Assembly: GCA_018402765.1 (NCBI GenBank)
Contig: JAGYIE010000001.1
Coordinates: 620,001-684,000, forward strand
Source: Vicingaceae bacterium
Lineage (GTDB): Bacteria > Bacteroidota > Bacteroidia > Flavobacteriales_E > Vicingaceae
Direction of reading: 5' to 3'
DNA: 64,000 bases
How positions within the stretch are numbered: position 1 is the first letter of the stretch; each line of letters opens with the position of its first letter. The position numbers and the translations under genes were made by a program. The notes beneath the pieces were generated by a model, which was not told the DNA's origin, did not search any database, and was given only the letters and a program-made list of their open reading frames with translations. Below are positions 26,261-35,138 of this stretch, piece by piece.

Positions 26261-27340
26261 TTATCTATCTTTTAAGCGTTTAAAAACTTCTAACAATTCA
26301 GGATTTTCAATTACCCTATCAATTAAAGACTTGCTCTTATCTCCAAGAAAACGGCTGTAATCTTCTTTGCTTAATGCTCCAATGTAGTTTTCAAGGCGTT
26401 TATGAATAACGTTACGCAAACCATAGTCACGAGAAGCCATTTTGGTACAGGCATCTTCTATTTGTGGTATCCAATGCCTTTTCTTTGAAAATCGCATTAT
26501 TAAGACATTCAATTCAGAGGGTGTAAGTTTTCTGCCTAAAGATTCTGCTTTTTCCTTCATTTCATCAGCAATACCAACCTCAAAAGAGGCAATTAGCTTT
26601 AATACTTCGGCATACATTGTATCTCTTGGATTGTCTTTTTCCTCAAGATTTAATATTGCCTTGTATTCTTTAGCATTTTCTTTAAAAATGGCTTGGTAGA
26701 TGGCATCTGTGTAAACCGCATATTTGTAATTGCCCATTTCTAAATACAGGTTAAGAGCATTGGTAAACTCTTTTCTGTATATAGGTTCTCGGGTAATGGC
26801 TACTAAAAACTCCTCATCCCGTTGATTTATGAATTTAGTTGACCCTCCAATTTTTTGGTTAAGTGTATCAATTACAATATCTAAAATCTTACTTCTTAAC
26901 CTTTTGGCATTTTCACTCTCGGAGAGAAGCATTGCAATATTTAAAAAAGCCCTAAAATTGAATACCGCCAAACTTTTAAGTCGCTTAAATGATTGATTAT
27001 CAAATTCTTGTTTTGACAGAGGGTCATTAATGCCCCTCTGTGAAAAATCGTCATCATCCTCAGTAAGTAAAGGACCAAACAATGCTTTAAACTCTTTTAA
27101 TTTTTGCCCTTTTACAACTTGATAACCGTTATGCTTAATTTCATCTTCAAATTTATCTAGCGTTCGTTTGATAGTACTTAAATCTACTTGAAAAAAATTG
27201 GCTACCATTTTGGAAGTAAATAGATACTCACCTTCATATAATAGTCCAACTAAACCAATATGAGTTTGTATCTTCTCAATTGCCTCTGTGTTGTTGAGTA
27301 TATTTTGTCTGTCTATCGCAGATTGTGTTAAGTCTTTCAT
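26261..27340 (-). CDS. Putative DNA-binding protein paired with Doc
   Basis: 359 residues, helical, soluble. About 40-80 reads as a winged-helix segment (GEYLFTSKMVANFFQVDLST then IKRTLDKFEDEI). The middle (FRAFLNIAMLLSESENAKRL) and the C-terminal half are helical with no catalytic motif that I recognise. It sits one base after the SNF2 gene and two bases before doc, so the three are translated together. A role as antitoxin and/or repressor for Doc is inferred from position. It could instead be a specificity or regulatory subunit of the SNF2 module. Confidence 0.6.
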   Translation of the reverse strand: MKDLTQSAIDRQNILNNTEAIEKIQTHIGLVGLLYEGEYLFTSKMVANFFQVDLSTIKRTLDKFEDEIKHNGYQVVKGQKLKEFKALFGPLLTEDDDDFSQRGINDPLSKQEFDNQSFKRLKSLAVFNFRAFLNIAMLLSESENAKRLRSKILDIVIDTLNQKIGGSTKFINQRDEEFLVAITREPIYRKEFTNALNLYLEMGNYKYAVYTDAIYQAIFKENAKEYKAILNLEEKDNPRDTMYAEVLKLIASFEVGIADEMKEKAESLGRKLTPSELNVLIMRFSKKRHWIPQIEDACTKMASRDYGLRNVIHKRLENYIGALSKEDYSRFLGDKSKSLIDRVIENPELLEVFKRLKDR

Positions 27341-27341
27341 A

Positions 27342-30263
27342 TTATATAATTGACCATTTTATGGTGAATAATTCTGTGGTATTTACTTCTTGCTTTAAGC
27401 GTCTTTCAATCTCGTCTAATAGGTTTTCCTTGCGGTCGTCTATAGTGTCTTGAGCTTCAAAAAGGTGTTGGCGTTTTTCGCTTCGTTTCTTTTCTAAATC
27501 CTTAATGGCTCTTTGGGCTTTTACTTTGGATTCCAGATTGAGCATTTTTTTAGCTTCGGATTTACGAAGTTTGATTTCTGCATCTAAGTCTTTTATTTCC
27601 TTATCCAAACTCAATTTCATATCGTCTGCCCATTGGTCGAGCTTATCCATTTCGGTATCAAAAAAGTCTTTGTTACGGTTGGCATTATCTGAAATAACAC
27701 TTTGCGTTTCGCTATACAATACTTCTTCTAAGGTCTTTTTAATATTCTCTGGAGCATAAAGCGATTGCCCTTCAGTAGCTTGAATAGAAAAGAAGCGTTG
27801 GGCTATTTCGTTATTAATGGTTTCGCCATCATCCGTAATGCAAGCCGTGATTAAAAAATCTTCAAACTCAAAAGAATTGATTTCTAAATGGCTTACCTGC
27901 AACCAACCCGATTGCCCTATGTAGTTTTCCAATGCGGTTACTTTGGTAGGGGTGTTGGAATAATCAAAGGTCAATTCCTTTGATGCTGTATTGAGTTGCT
28001 TACAAGCTCCTAAAATTTCTTTGGCTAACTTATGCCCTACACGATAAATATTAGTGTCATCAGGCACATCAATATCCGATTTTCGTTGCCCTTGTTTGGG
28101 CTTCAAAATCATATATGGCCCTTGATGAATAGATACATTAGGGAATGGATTTTTCTTTAAGGTAAACGTGTAGTTGTCATCATCAAACTGGGCTGAGCTG
28201 TTTAGATAGAATTTTGTGGTATCCCATAATCGTTCTTCAAAGCGGTTCAGGTTTTCGGTACTTTCAAAAAGATTGGTTTTGAGTTTTTCTCTTACTTCTT
28301 CATCAAAATTTTCAATCAATACTTTTCTTGTTTCCTGTACTTTTTCGGAAATGTCAGGTTTCAATTCTTGTTGTAAATCATCAAAAGCCGTTTGTATTTC
28401 TTCTGTGGTTCGGCATTGTTGGTATATTGTAGCGATTCTTTTTTCAAAATCAACACCATTGCCAATGCTTCCTAAAACTTCATCAGAAGCTCCAAAAACA
28501 CCATCAAATAAGCGGAATTTTTGGTCTAAGAGTTCATAAACACGTTGGTCAGCCGCATTGGCTTTGTTGAGGAAATTGATAACTACAACATCATATTTTT
28601 GACCGTAACGGTGGCATCTACCAATACGTTGCTCAATACGTTGAGGATTCCAAGGCAGGTCGAAATTGATAACCAAAGAGCAAAACTGTAAGTTGATACC
28701 TTCGGCAGCTGCTTCGGTTGCCACCATTATAGTTGCTTCATCTTTGAAATAGTCAACAATGGCAGCTCTTTTATCGGCAGTTAATGATCCTGTTAAAATA
28801 TCAGTACCCTTATGCTTTTTTAGGTAAGCTGCATAAATCTCTTTTGATTTTGCATCTGCATTGCTTCCGTTGAATTTAACCACCTTATCGGCATATCCTC
28901 TTGCTTCTAAAAGATTACAAATAAAATCTTGTGTTCTTCTGGACTCAGTAAAGATTAGAGCTTTTTGATTAGCACCTAATGATTCTAAGGCTGTAAACCC
29001 TCTTTCTAAGGCGGTGAATAATTGTTCTGCTTTTGAGTTTTTTCTAATGCGTTGAGCCAAGGCTCTAAACTTTTCTAAGTCGGCTAATTCACTTTTAACT
29101 TCTTCAATTTCCTCCTCTGTATAAACAACTTCCTCAAAATTATCTTCGGCTTCACTTTCATCTTCTTCTTCACTTTCCCATTCGTCTTGAATTTCATCAT
29201 AGGTTTCAACATCAATGGTCATTTCATCTTCTTTCTCAATAGCATTGTGGTTGGTAATGATGTTTTCCAAACGCTTTACTAAAGCATCTAAAGTGCCGTA
29301 GATGGCATAAGTAGATGATGCTAAAAGTTTACGAAGTATTAAGGTCATTAATTGCCTTTGACTGAAAGGCAATGCATACAGTTTTTGTCGTTGTAAATAG
29401 TCCGTTACCCAATTGTAAAGCGTTGTTTCATCTTCATTGGGGAAATACTCCTGAACTAAAGGCTTACGCTCGGTATATTTGATGTACTCCAAAACTTGTC
29501 TTCTTAAAGTACGCTTACAAATGGGCTGTAAACGGTTTCTTAAATCTGTATAGTTTTCTTCATCAATATTTCTGCTAAACTGACTTTTGAAACTTTTTAA
29601 ATCGCCAAAAATGTAGGGGTCAATTAGGCTGACTAAGCCGTATAACTCTAAAATAGAATTTTGCAAAGGTGTTGCAGTAAGCAACACTTTTTTGCAATGG
29701 TCTAAGGCATCTTTGATGCCGTTGCCTATTCTATTTGAGGGTTTATAAACATTGCGTAAGCGATGTGCTTCGTCAATAATTACTAAATCCCAATTGATGT
29801 GTTTTAGATAAGGTGCTTTGTTTTTAGCAAAATGATACGAACAAATGATAATCGTATCATCCTGATTAAAAGGATTTAGATTGCCCTCTTTAATAGAGTT
29901 GTTAAATGATTTTGCTTCCAAAATAACGGAAGGCAAATAGAATTTATCTGCTAACTCTCTGTTCCATTGCTTACGCAAGTTGGAAGGACCAATAATTAAC
30001 AATTTCCTTTTTCTTTCTGCCCATTGTTGTGATAGTATGATACCGGCTTCAATGGTTTTTCCTAAACCTACTTCATCAGCCAGAACAGCACCTTTAGATA
30101 AAGGAGATTTAAAAGCAAAAAGTGCCGCTTCTACTTGATGAGGGTTTAAGTCCACTTGAGCATCCTGTAAGGATGCGGTAAGTTTGCCAATATCATTGGC
30201 AGGTAACTGCCTTGTTAAATCATAGGCAAAATATTTAGCGTGGTATGGGGTAGGGCTATTCAT
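27342..30263 (-). CDS. SNF2/RapA-like superfamily 2 ATPase
   Basis: 973 residues. DEVGLGKT at 63-70 (motif I), DEAH at 164-167 (motif II), LLTATPLQN (III), and C-terminal motifs TEAAAEGINLQFCSLVINF and QRIGRCHRYGQ. A strongly acidic insert rich in Glu and Asp lies between the two RecA lobes (about 345-390), and a long charged coiled coil (about 850-950) precedes the C-terminus. Likely a dsDNA translocase. It overlaps the 5'-nucleotidase gene by eight bases. DISARM DrmD is also an SNF2 protein, but the DUF1998 partner (drmB) is not here. Confidence 0.88.
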   Translation of the reverse strand: MNSPTPYHAKYFAYDLTRQLPANDIGKLTASLQDAQVDLNPHQVEAALFAFKSPLSKGAVLADEVGLGKTIEAGIILSQQWAERKRKLLIIGPSNLRKQWNRELADKFYLPSVILEAKSFNNSIKEGNLNPFNQDDTIIICSYHFAKNKAPYLKHINWDLVIIDEAHRLRNVYKPSNRIGNGIKDALDHCKKVLLTATPLQNSILELYGLVSLIDPYIFGDLKSFKSQFSRNIDEENYTDLRNRLQPICKRTLRRQVLEYIKYTERKPLVQEYFPNEDETTLYNWVTDYLQRQKLYALPFSQRQLMTLILRKLLASSTYAIYGTLDALVKRLENIITNHNAIEKEDEMTIDVETYDEIQDEWESEEEDESEAEDNFEEVVYTEEEIEEVKSELADLEKFRALAQRIRKNSKAEQLFTALERGFTALESLGANQKALIFTESRRTQDFICNLLEARGYADKVVKFNGSNADAKSKEIYAAYLKKHKGTDILTGSLTADKRAAIVDYFKDEATIMVATEAAAEGINLQFCSLVINFDLPWNPQRIEQRIGRCHRYGQKYDVVVINFLNKANAADQRVYELLDQKFRLFDGVFGASDEVLGSIGNGVDFEKRIATIYQQCRTTEEIQTAFDDLQQELKPDISEKVQETRKVLIENFDEEVREKLKTNLFESTENLNRFEERLWDTTKFYLNSSAQFDDDNYTFTLKKNPFPNVSIHQGPYMILKPKQGQRKSDIDVPDDTNIYRVGHKLAKEILGACKQLNTASKELTFDYSNTPTKVTALENYIGQSGWLQVSHLEINSFEFEDFLITACITDDGETINNEIAQRFFSIQATEGQSLYAPENIKKTLEEVLYSETQSVISDNANRNKDFFDTEMDKLDQWADDMKLSLDKEIKDLDAEIKLRKSEAKKMLNLESKVKAQRAIKDLEKKRSEKRQHLFEAQDTIDDRKENLLDEIERRLKQEVNTTELFTIKWSII

Positions 30264-31200
30264 TTATTTTATCATCTTCGTTCAATTTCTTTAATGGTGA
30301 TTTACTTGTATAAGGTACCTTACCCGCCGGTACTAATTTTGAAGCAGGTGCAAGGTGCGTATCTTGGTCGTCAAAAAATATGTGTGCACCAAAAGCTTTA
30401 AGCACTTTATCTTTGGAAACGCCACCCATAAAATAAGCTTCATCTACATATACCCCCCATTTTCGTAGTGTTTTTATAACTCGCATGTGGCTAGGAGCAT
30501 TACGTGCTGTTACAATAGCAATGCGTAAAGGCGTTAATTCTATACTTGTAGGCAAATGTTCTTGTATGGAAGAAAGCTTCCTTAATAGGTTCGCGAAAGG
30601 TCCTTCTTTTAAAGGATTGTCTTCATTTTCGGCTTCGTGCTTATGAAACGCTTCCATCCCCTCCGTTTTGTATCGCAATTCAGATTCTTCATCAAATAAA
30701 ACAGCATCTGCATCAAAAGCTATTTTTACTCTGTTATCTGTGGAATCAAATGAAGTAGGAGGATCGTAAATTGTGGCAGAAGCAGAGATACCCGAATCTA
30801 TAACTACCTGTACATCCTTTTCGTCTTTGGATAAAAACAAGTCAATATCAAAAGCATCAATATATGGAGCCAAGGGTTCGCCTCCTGAAAAAGCGAGTCT
30901 TGTAATATCAAGCTCCAAATATTTTATTGAGTTTAATACTCTAACACCTGTTTCAGGGCTATTTTTAGACATAACAACTACTTCAACAATTTTCTTATTG
31001 GCTTGGTTGTTAAGTTCTAATAGGCTCTTCACTAAATAAAAGGCTGTTCCGGGTTCTAATATTTCATTTTCTTTTTCAGCCTGAAACTTTCTAAAGCCCT
31101 CAATCCCTTGTTCTTCAAAGACTATATTTTCCTCTTCAAGATTAAAAAGTGACCTTGAAGACACTCCAATTACTAATATTTGTGATAGATCTAGTGGCAT
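30256..31200 (-). CDS. HAD-type cytosolic 5'-nucleotidase family protein (PF06189 type)
   Basis: 314 residues. HAD signatures: AFDADAVLFD at 161-170 (Asp nucleophile pair), Thr231 in TARNAP, lysine in FMGGVSKDK (257-265) and FFDDQ at 275-279. The N-terminal IGVSSRSLFNLEEENIVFEE is the family opening. Characterised relatives dephosphorylate nucleoside monophosphates. Its start directly abuts the rmuC stop and its end overlaps the SNF2 gene by eight bases, so it belongs to the operon by design, not by chance. A nucleotide-depletion role in defence is conceivable but is inference. Confidence 0.85.
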   Translation of the reverse strand: MPLDLSQILVIGVSSRSLFNLEEENIVFEEQGIEGFRKFQAEKENEILEPGTAFYLVKSLLELNNQANKKIVEVVVMSKNSPETGVRVLNSIKYLELDITRLAFSGGEPLAPYIDAFDIDLFLSKDEKDVQVVIDSGISASATIYDPPTSFDSTDNRVKIAFDADAVLFDEESELRYKTEGMEAFHKHEAENEDNPLKEGPFANLLRKLSSIQEHLPTSIELTPLRIAIVTARNAPSHMRVIKTLRKWGVYVDEAYFMGGVSKDKVLKAFGAHIFFDDQDTHLAPASKLVPAGKVPYTSKSPLKKLNEDDKINE

Positions 31201-32568
31201 TTAGTTAATTTCTTCATTTTCGTCTTCTTCAACTTCTATTGCTTCTCCCAACAAATCTGCACTTTCAGCGGTTGGCAGTTCTTCTACTTTTTTCAATTTA
31301 GAGAGCATCATTTTGGTACGAGTACCTACCAATGCGTCTAACTCCTTATTGGCTTCGTTTAGTTTCTTTTGGGCTTTCTCCAATACGCCACCAAACTTGC
31401 CAAATTCTGTTTTAACAGCACCTAATATTTGCCAAACTTCACTGCTTCGTTTTTGAATAGCCAAGGTTTTAAAGCCCATTTGTAAACTATTCAACATAGC
31501 AGCCAAAGTAGTTGGTCCGGTAACTATGATTTTATATTCACGCTGTAACAATGCCACAACTTCCGGTTGGCGAACCACCTCGGCAAACAACCCCTCAATT
31601 GGCAAAAACATGATACCAAAATCAGTAGTATTTGGCGGGTCAATGTATTTGTCTCGTATATCTTTTGCAAACTTTTTAATGCTTTGTACTAAGGCTCGGT
31701 TGGCAGCATCTACACCTGCAACATCTCCTTCATCATAAGCAGTTTGTAGTCTTACATAATCTTCTTGAGGGAACTTGGCATCAATAGGTAGGTACACCTC
31801 TTTACCATGGTCGTCTTTACCGGGAAGTTTAATTGCAAATTCCACATGATCGTTAGAACCTTGTTTGGTTTTTACGTTGGCTTCGTATTGTTCGGGAGCC
31901 ATGATTTGCTCCAAGATATTACCCAATTGGATTTCACCCAATACACCACGGGTTTTTACATTGCTCAATACCTTCTTTAGGTCGCCTACACCATTGGCTA
32001 GGTTTTGCATTTCACCCAGTCCTTTTTGCACAGCTTCTAATCGTTCACTTACAATTTTAAAGGATTGTCCTAAGCGTTCCTCCAGTGTTTTATGTAGCTT
32101 TTCATCTACCGTTTCTCGCATTTTCTCCAACTTCAATTCGGTAGATTTCACCAACTCATCTTGTTTGGTCGCCATGGCATCAAACTTCTGCTTTTGCAGG
32201 TCGTTGAAATCCTTTACGTTTTTACTAAACACATCACTAAAGCTTTTTAACGATTGGGTAAGCTCTTCACGATTATCCTTGGCGTTTTTATTAAGCCCTT
32301 CGCTAATTTGGGTGAGCTTTTCTTCTAGTTTCTGTGTAAGTTTATCTAAGCCACCTGAAAGCTCTTCACGATTTTCTTTTAAGGCAGCAGAAAGCTCGGT
32401 TCTGTTTTCTTTTAACTCGTTTTGTAACAGACCACGCATTGCTTCAATGATAGGTGTAGTAGCATCTGTTTTACCGCTTTTGAGCAGTAAAACAACTAAA
32501 AGTACGAGGCATAAAGCCGATAAAATGATTGCAATAATCTCCATATTTCCTGACATTTTTTTAAACAA
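31201..32568 (-). CDS. rmuC: RmuC-family protein
   Basis: 455 residues. One N-terminal membrane anchor (IIAIILSALCLVLLVVLLLK), a coiled coil (about 45-200, repeated KENREEL/TQ phrases), then the RmuC core with GVLGEIQLGNILEQI, LPIDAKFPQEDY (the DAK of a PD-(D/E)xK-like fold) and GIMFLPIEGLFAEV. E. coli RmuC limits inversion of short repeats. Here it is the promoter-proximal gene of the defence operon. A second ATG five codons in (MSGNMEII) is possible. RmuC is normally a stand-alone core gene, so this may be a dedicated paralogue. Confidence 0.92.
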   Translation of the reverse strand: MFKKMSGNMEIIAIILSALCLVLLVVLLLKSGKTDATTPIIEAMRGLLQNELKENRTELSAALKENREELSGGLDKLTQKLEEKLTQISEGLNKNAKDNREELTQSLKSFSDVFSKNVKDFNDLQKQKFDAMATKQDELVKSTELKLEKMRETVDEKLHKTLEERLGQSFKIVSERLEAVQKGLGEMQNLANGVGDLKKVLSNVKTRGVLGEIQLGNILEQIMAPEQYEANVKTKQGSNDHVEFAIKLPGKDDHGKEVYLPIDAKFPQEDYVRLQTAYDEGDVAGVDAANRALVQSIKKFAKDIRDKYIDPPNTTDFGIMFLPIEGLFAEVVRQPEVVALLQREYKIIVTGPTTLAAMLNSLQMGFKTLAIQKRSSEVWQILGAVKTEFGKFGGVLEKAQKKLNEANKELDALVGTRTKMMLSKLKKVEELPTAESADLLGEAIEVEEDENEEIN

Positions 32569-32612
32569 ACATCTGAAAGCGCATTGTCAAATAACGTCAA
32601 AAATAAAGAAAT

Positions 32613-32771
32613 TTATGGGAATTCCTTGTAACATCCTGAAAATGTTTGCATTTTTAAGATCAATTTTGTGGAAACTTTTTCAATATTCCCGAAATCATTC
32701 AGAATTCGCTTCGCAATGAATCCGAAAAATGGATCATTATGCTGGGAACTTGCTGGGTATATCTCCATCAT
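32613..32771 (-). other. Short open frame across direct repeat copy 1, doubtful
   Basis: 52 codons upstream of rmuC. The repeat portion reads QHNDPFFGFIAKRILN. The same phrase is open in repeat copy 2 but in another context, so it is more likely a repeat-borne fragment than a gene. No family recognised. Confidence 0.2.
32686..32746. repeat. 61-bp direct repeat flanking hipBA, copy 1
   Basis: Differs from 34622-34682 at one base (C or T after CCCGAAAT). It begins TTCCCGAAAT and ends TTATGCTGGG. Confidence 0.85.
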
Positions 32772-32923
32772 TATTTCTGTAAACTCTTAAAATTTCCATT
32801 GTAATTGCTTGTTTATTTTAATATAAAAATCAATTGAATACTAGGTTATTCGAAATTATCGAATAACTGAATTTACAACCCTTTATACCTCTATTAAAAG
32901 GCATGAAAGTAAATACCTTTCTA

Positions 32924-34204
32924 TTAGATTTCTGCTAGTCTAAAAGCTCGTGCTTTTAATTCTTGTTGGGCTTTGGAAATTCCGTATTTGCTAGCGATTT
33001 TTCGCCAATTTTGAGCACTGTTTTTTACCTGTTCTATAATTTGTTTGGCTTGGCTTTCACTTAATCGGAAATAGGGGATTACTTCTAATGCTAAATCAAT
33101 CGCTAAAGCATTGTCGTTTTCTGAAATATTCAGTTTTAAACCAGTAGCTGTTTCAACAGGGTTTATATCGTAGGCAGGTGAGAGTTTCCAGCCCATGTTG
33201 GTTAATATAAAGCCATGGTTGCGCAAATGATCATCTGTATTAGAAACGCAAATACTAAAAACAATTCTTCTCCAAAGTTCTTCTAGATCGATTTGCACAT
33301 TTGCACCATTGCGCATAATGAATTCTGCTAACTCTAAATAACTGGCTCCATCTGCAAAATCTTGTCCATCGGTATATCCCAATAAGGTCATTGCAGAAGC
33401 AAAGTGTATTCTTTCTCCAGAATCGGTTCTATCAAAACGTTTCGTTAAAAAGGTGTGATGTTGATTGGTGAATTTTCGAGCTTTAGAATCAGCCATTTGA
33501 ATACCTGCATGGATTGCCATTTCATAGGTTACAGCCTCCCAAGCACCAATGTCTGAATCATCGTTTTTACTAGGAAATTTAGCAATCCACAACTGATTTT
33601 TTGCATCCAAAACACTGGCTTTTGGTCGTGCACCACCTAAAGAAGAACCCGGAGCAATAAGTATACTCAACCATTTTAAATATTTGGGATCATCAATAAC
33701 TTCATCTTGCTCTAGCCTTAAGCTTATTTCTTCTAAATCACGAATAGAAGACCATGGGGGCGTTGCCAATTCCTTGTTATCATCAAGGAATGGACCTTCG
33801 ATTTGCTCCTTGAAGCGTAAGGCACCCATGCGGTGCTCGTCAAAAACACCTAAGAGGTAATCTGTTTCAAAAAGGTTGTTTTCACTCCTTTTTTCTAACC
33901 TTGCCAATGCAGCTTCTCTTCTTCGCATTAAAACACGTCCCCATCTATCAGGTGAAGAATCTAAAAACACACCAAAATTGACTTTTTCGTTATCATTCAA
34001 ATACTGAATACCCGGGTACAATTGGAGTTGCGGATCTAATAATTGTGCATGTTGAGATTTTAACCACTCAGCAGCATATTCAAAAGAAAAAATTTCCTTT
34101 CCTCTAAGCAATTCTGAATGTAAAACCCCCATTAGTTTAGGACTACTCATTTCTTGCCACTGGGCATACACATAGATATTTCTTTTGGTTTGCTTTTTAT
34201 TCAT
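32924..34204 (-). CDS. hipA: HipA-family serine/threonine kinase toxin (full length)
   Basis: About 426 residues from the ATG at 34202-34204 (MNKKQTKRNIYVYAQW). An ATG 16 codons upstream lies inside hipB and is less likely. N-subdomain is present (GVLHSELLRGKEIFSFEY, VFLDSSPDRWGR). Counted from the preferred start: Gly-rich loop GSSLGGARPK at 186-195, catalytic NTDDHLRNH at 322-330, SPAYDINP at 342-349. It is the single-chain HipA layout, unlike the split module at 12776. All key residues are present. It overlaps hipB by eight bases, and the pair is enclosed by 61-bp direct repeats. Confidence 0.92.
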   Translation of the reverse strand: MNKKQTKRNIYVYAQWQEMSSPKLMGVLHSELLRGKEIFSFEYAAEWLKSQHAQLLDPQLQLYPGIQYLNDNEKVNFGVFLDSSPDRWGRVLMRRREAALARLEKRSENNLFETDYLLGVFDEHRMGALRFKEQIEGPFLDDNKELATPPWSSIRDLEEISLRLEQDEVIDDPKYLKWLSILIAPGSSLGGARPKASVLDAKNQLWIAKFPSKNDDSDIGAWEAVTYEMAIHAGIQMADSKARKFTNQHHTFLTKRFDRTDSGERIHFASAMTLLGYTDGQDFADGASYLELAEFIMRNGANVQIDLEELWRRIVFSICVSNTDDHLRNHGFILTNMGWKLSPAYDINPVETATGLKLNISENDNALAIDLALEVIPYFRLSESQAKQIIEQVKNSAQNWRKIASKYGISKAQQELKARAFRLAEI

Positions 34205-34523
34205 TCTTCTTAGGTTTTTTAGGGGCTCTTTCTTTTGGTAATAATTTTGCATCTTGGAGCTTTCTGCCTAACTCATCGTCCTTAGCAAGTTTTAGGAAAT
34301 CCTTCTCTAAACCTAAAACAAACATCACCTGAAGATAGGAGCTAATACCAACCGATGCAGCACCCTTCTCAATAGAAGATAGTGTTGGTCGACTAATGTT
34401 AGCGCGTTCTGCAACTTGCTCAGAACTTAGCTTACGCCTTAATCGAGCAAGTTTTATGTTTTCGCCTACTTCAACAAGAATTCTATTCAGATTGGGCAAT
34501 AATGTTGTTTTTGGCTTACTCAT
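34197..34523 (-). CDS. hipB: HipB-like XRE-family antitoxin/repressor
   Basis: 108 residues with an XRE HTH at about 20-75: LARLRRKLSSEQVAERANIS then RPTLSSIEKGAASVG. The basic, Pro/Lys-rich C-terminus (PKERAPKKPKKN) could be the tail that contacts HipA or DNA. First gene of the pair. A loose inverted repeat TTTAC-N16-GTAAA lies at 34538-34563, 15 bases before the start. Confidence 0.88.
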   Translation of the reverse strand: MSKPKTTLLPNLNRILVEVGENIKLARLRRKLSSEQVAERANISRPTLSSIEKGAASVGISSYLQVMFVLGLEKDFLKLAKDDELGRKLQDAKLLPKERAPKKPKKNE

Positions 34524-34537
34524 AATGTTAAATATAT

Positions 34538-34563
34538 TTTACAAAAATAGCAATTTATGTAAA
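34538..34563. promoter_or_regulatory. Weak operator candidate before hipB
   Basis: Arms TTTAC and GTAAA, 16 bases apart, just upstream of the start codon. It is unrelated to the AGTGC sites of the other hip module. In AT-rich DNA this may be chance. Confidence 0.25.
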
Positions 34564-34621
34564 CAAATGTTTTTCTTATCAAGAATATTAATGCTTATTT
34601 CCCGAAGCTAATAGGAAGCCT

Positions 34622-34682
34622 TTCCCGAAATTATTCAGAATTCGCTTCGCAATGAATCCGAAAAATGGATCATTATGCTGGG
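34622..34682. repeat. 61-bp direct repeat flanking hipBA, copy 2
   Basis: Matches 32686-32746 at 60 of 61 positions as read. Outside the repeat the flanks diverge apart from a nearby second GCTGGG. Confidence 0.85.
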
Positions 34683-34783
34683 TAACATGCTGGGAGTTGC
34701 TCGGTGACTTGTTCGGTTAGATGCACCGTCATGTTCGTTACTAAAATGTTAACTTCCGAGGCAACTTCCATACTGACTTCCAT
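34673..34783 (-). pseudogene. Remnant of a gene with VTEQ-type repeats
   Basis: 36 codons from ATG at 34783, containing TVHLTEQVTEQLPA, then two stops inside repeat copy 2. Short VTEQ/VTVH repeats are typical of the linker in AlbA-type ATP-binding/HTH regulators of Bacteroidota. Probably debris from an earlier gene at this insertion point. Confidence 0.3.
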
Positions 34784-35138
34784 GGTAGCTCAAAATAAAA
34801 ACAACAAAACTACAAAACCATACAACTAAATATGGATTATTTAAATCGCAAATACCAGATTGTTATGAGGGGTTTTGATTTATTTGTAAGCTTAGAAACC
34901 TGGTCAAGCATCCACAAAAGACTATCTTTCTTTTGTTTTGAAACAGAGGCAGGTTGACATTTTGGACAGCAAATTTTAGGGAGTTTGCACCCCAAATATC
35001 TTAAGTCATTGTATAGCAAAGGAATTTAGGTTTTGTATGGGGAAGTATGACCCCCTGAACAGAGTCGTTTTTAATAGTTGTCACCATTTATTAAGATATT
35101 TAGTAATTTGGAACCGAAATTTATATAACCAATTAATT
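34784..35138. other. Interval without a convincing gene
   Basis: It holds a 60-codon minus-strand frame (34837-35019) with several Cys and Lys but no family resemblance, and the upstream region of the 35139 gene. Nothing else is clear. Confidence 0.4.

Noticed and set aside
14408-32568. Naming the operon DISARM or BREX
   Set aside because: SNF2, PLD and methylase parts recall DISARM and PglX recalls BREX, but no DUF1998 protein, pglZ, brxC or brxL is present.
31865-32719. 284-codon plus-strand frame opposite rmuC
   Set aside because: Serine/Phe-rich antisense shadow of a clear rmuC gene.
34837-35019. 60-codon minus-strand frame as a gene
   Set aside because: No family, no start context, odd composition; chance frame in AT-rich DNA is likely.
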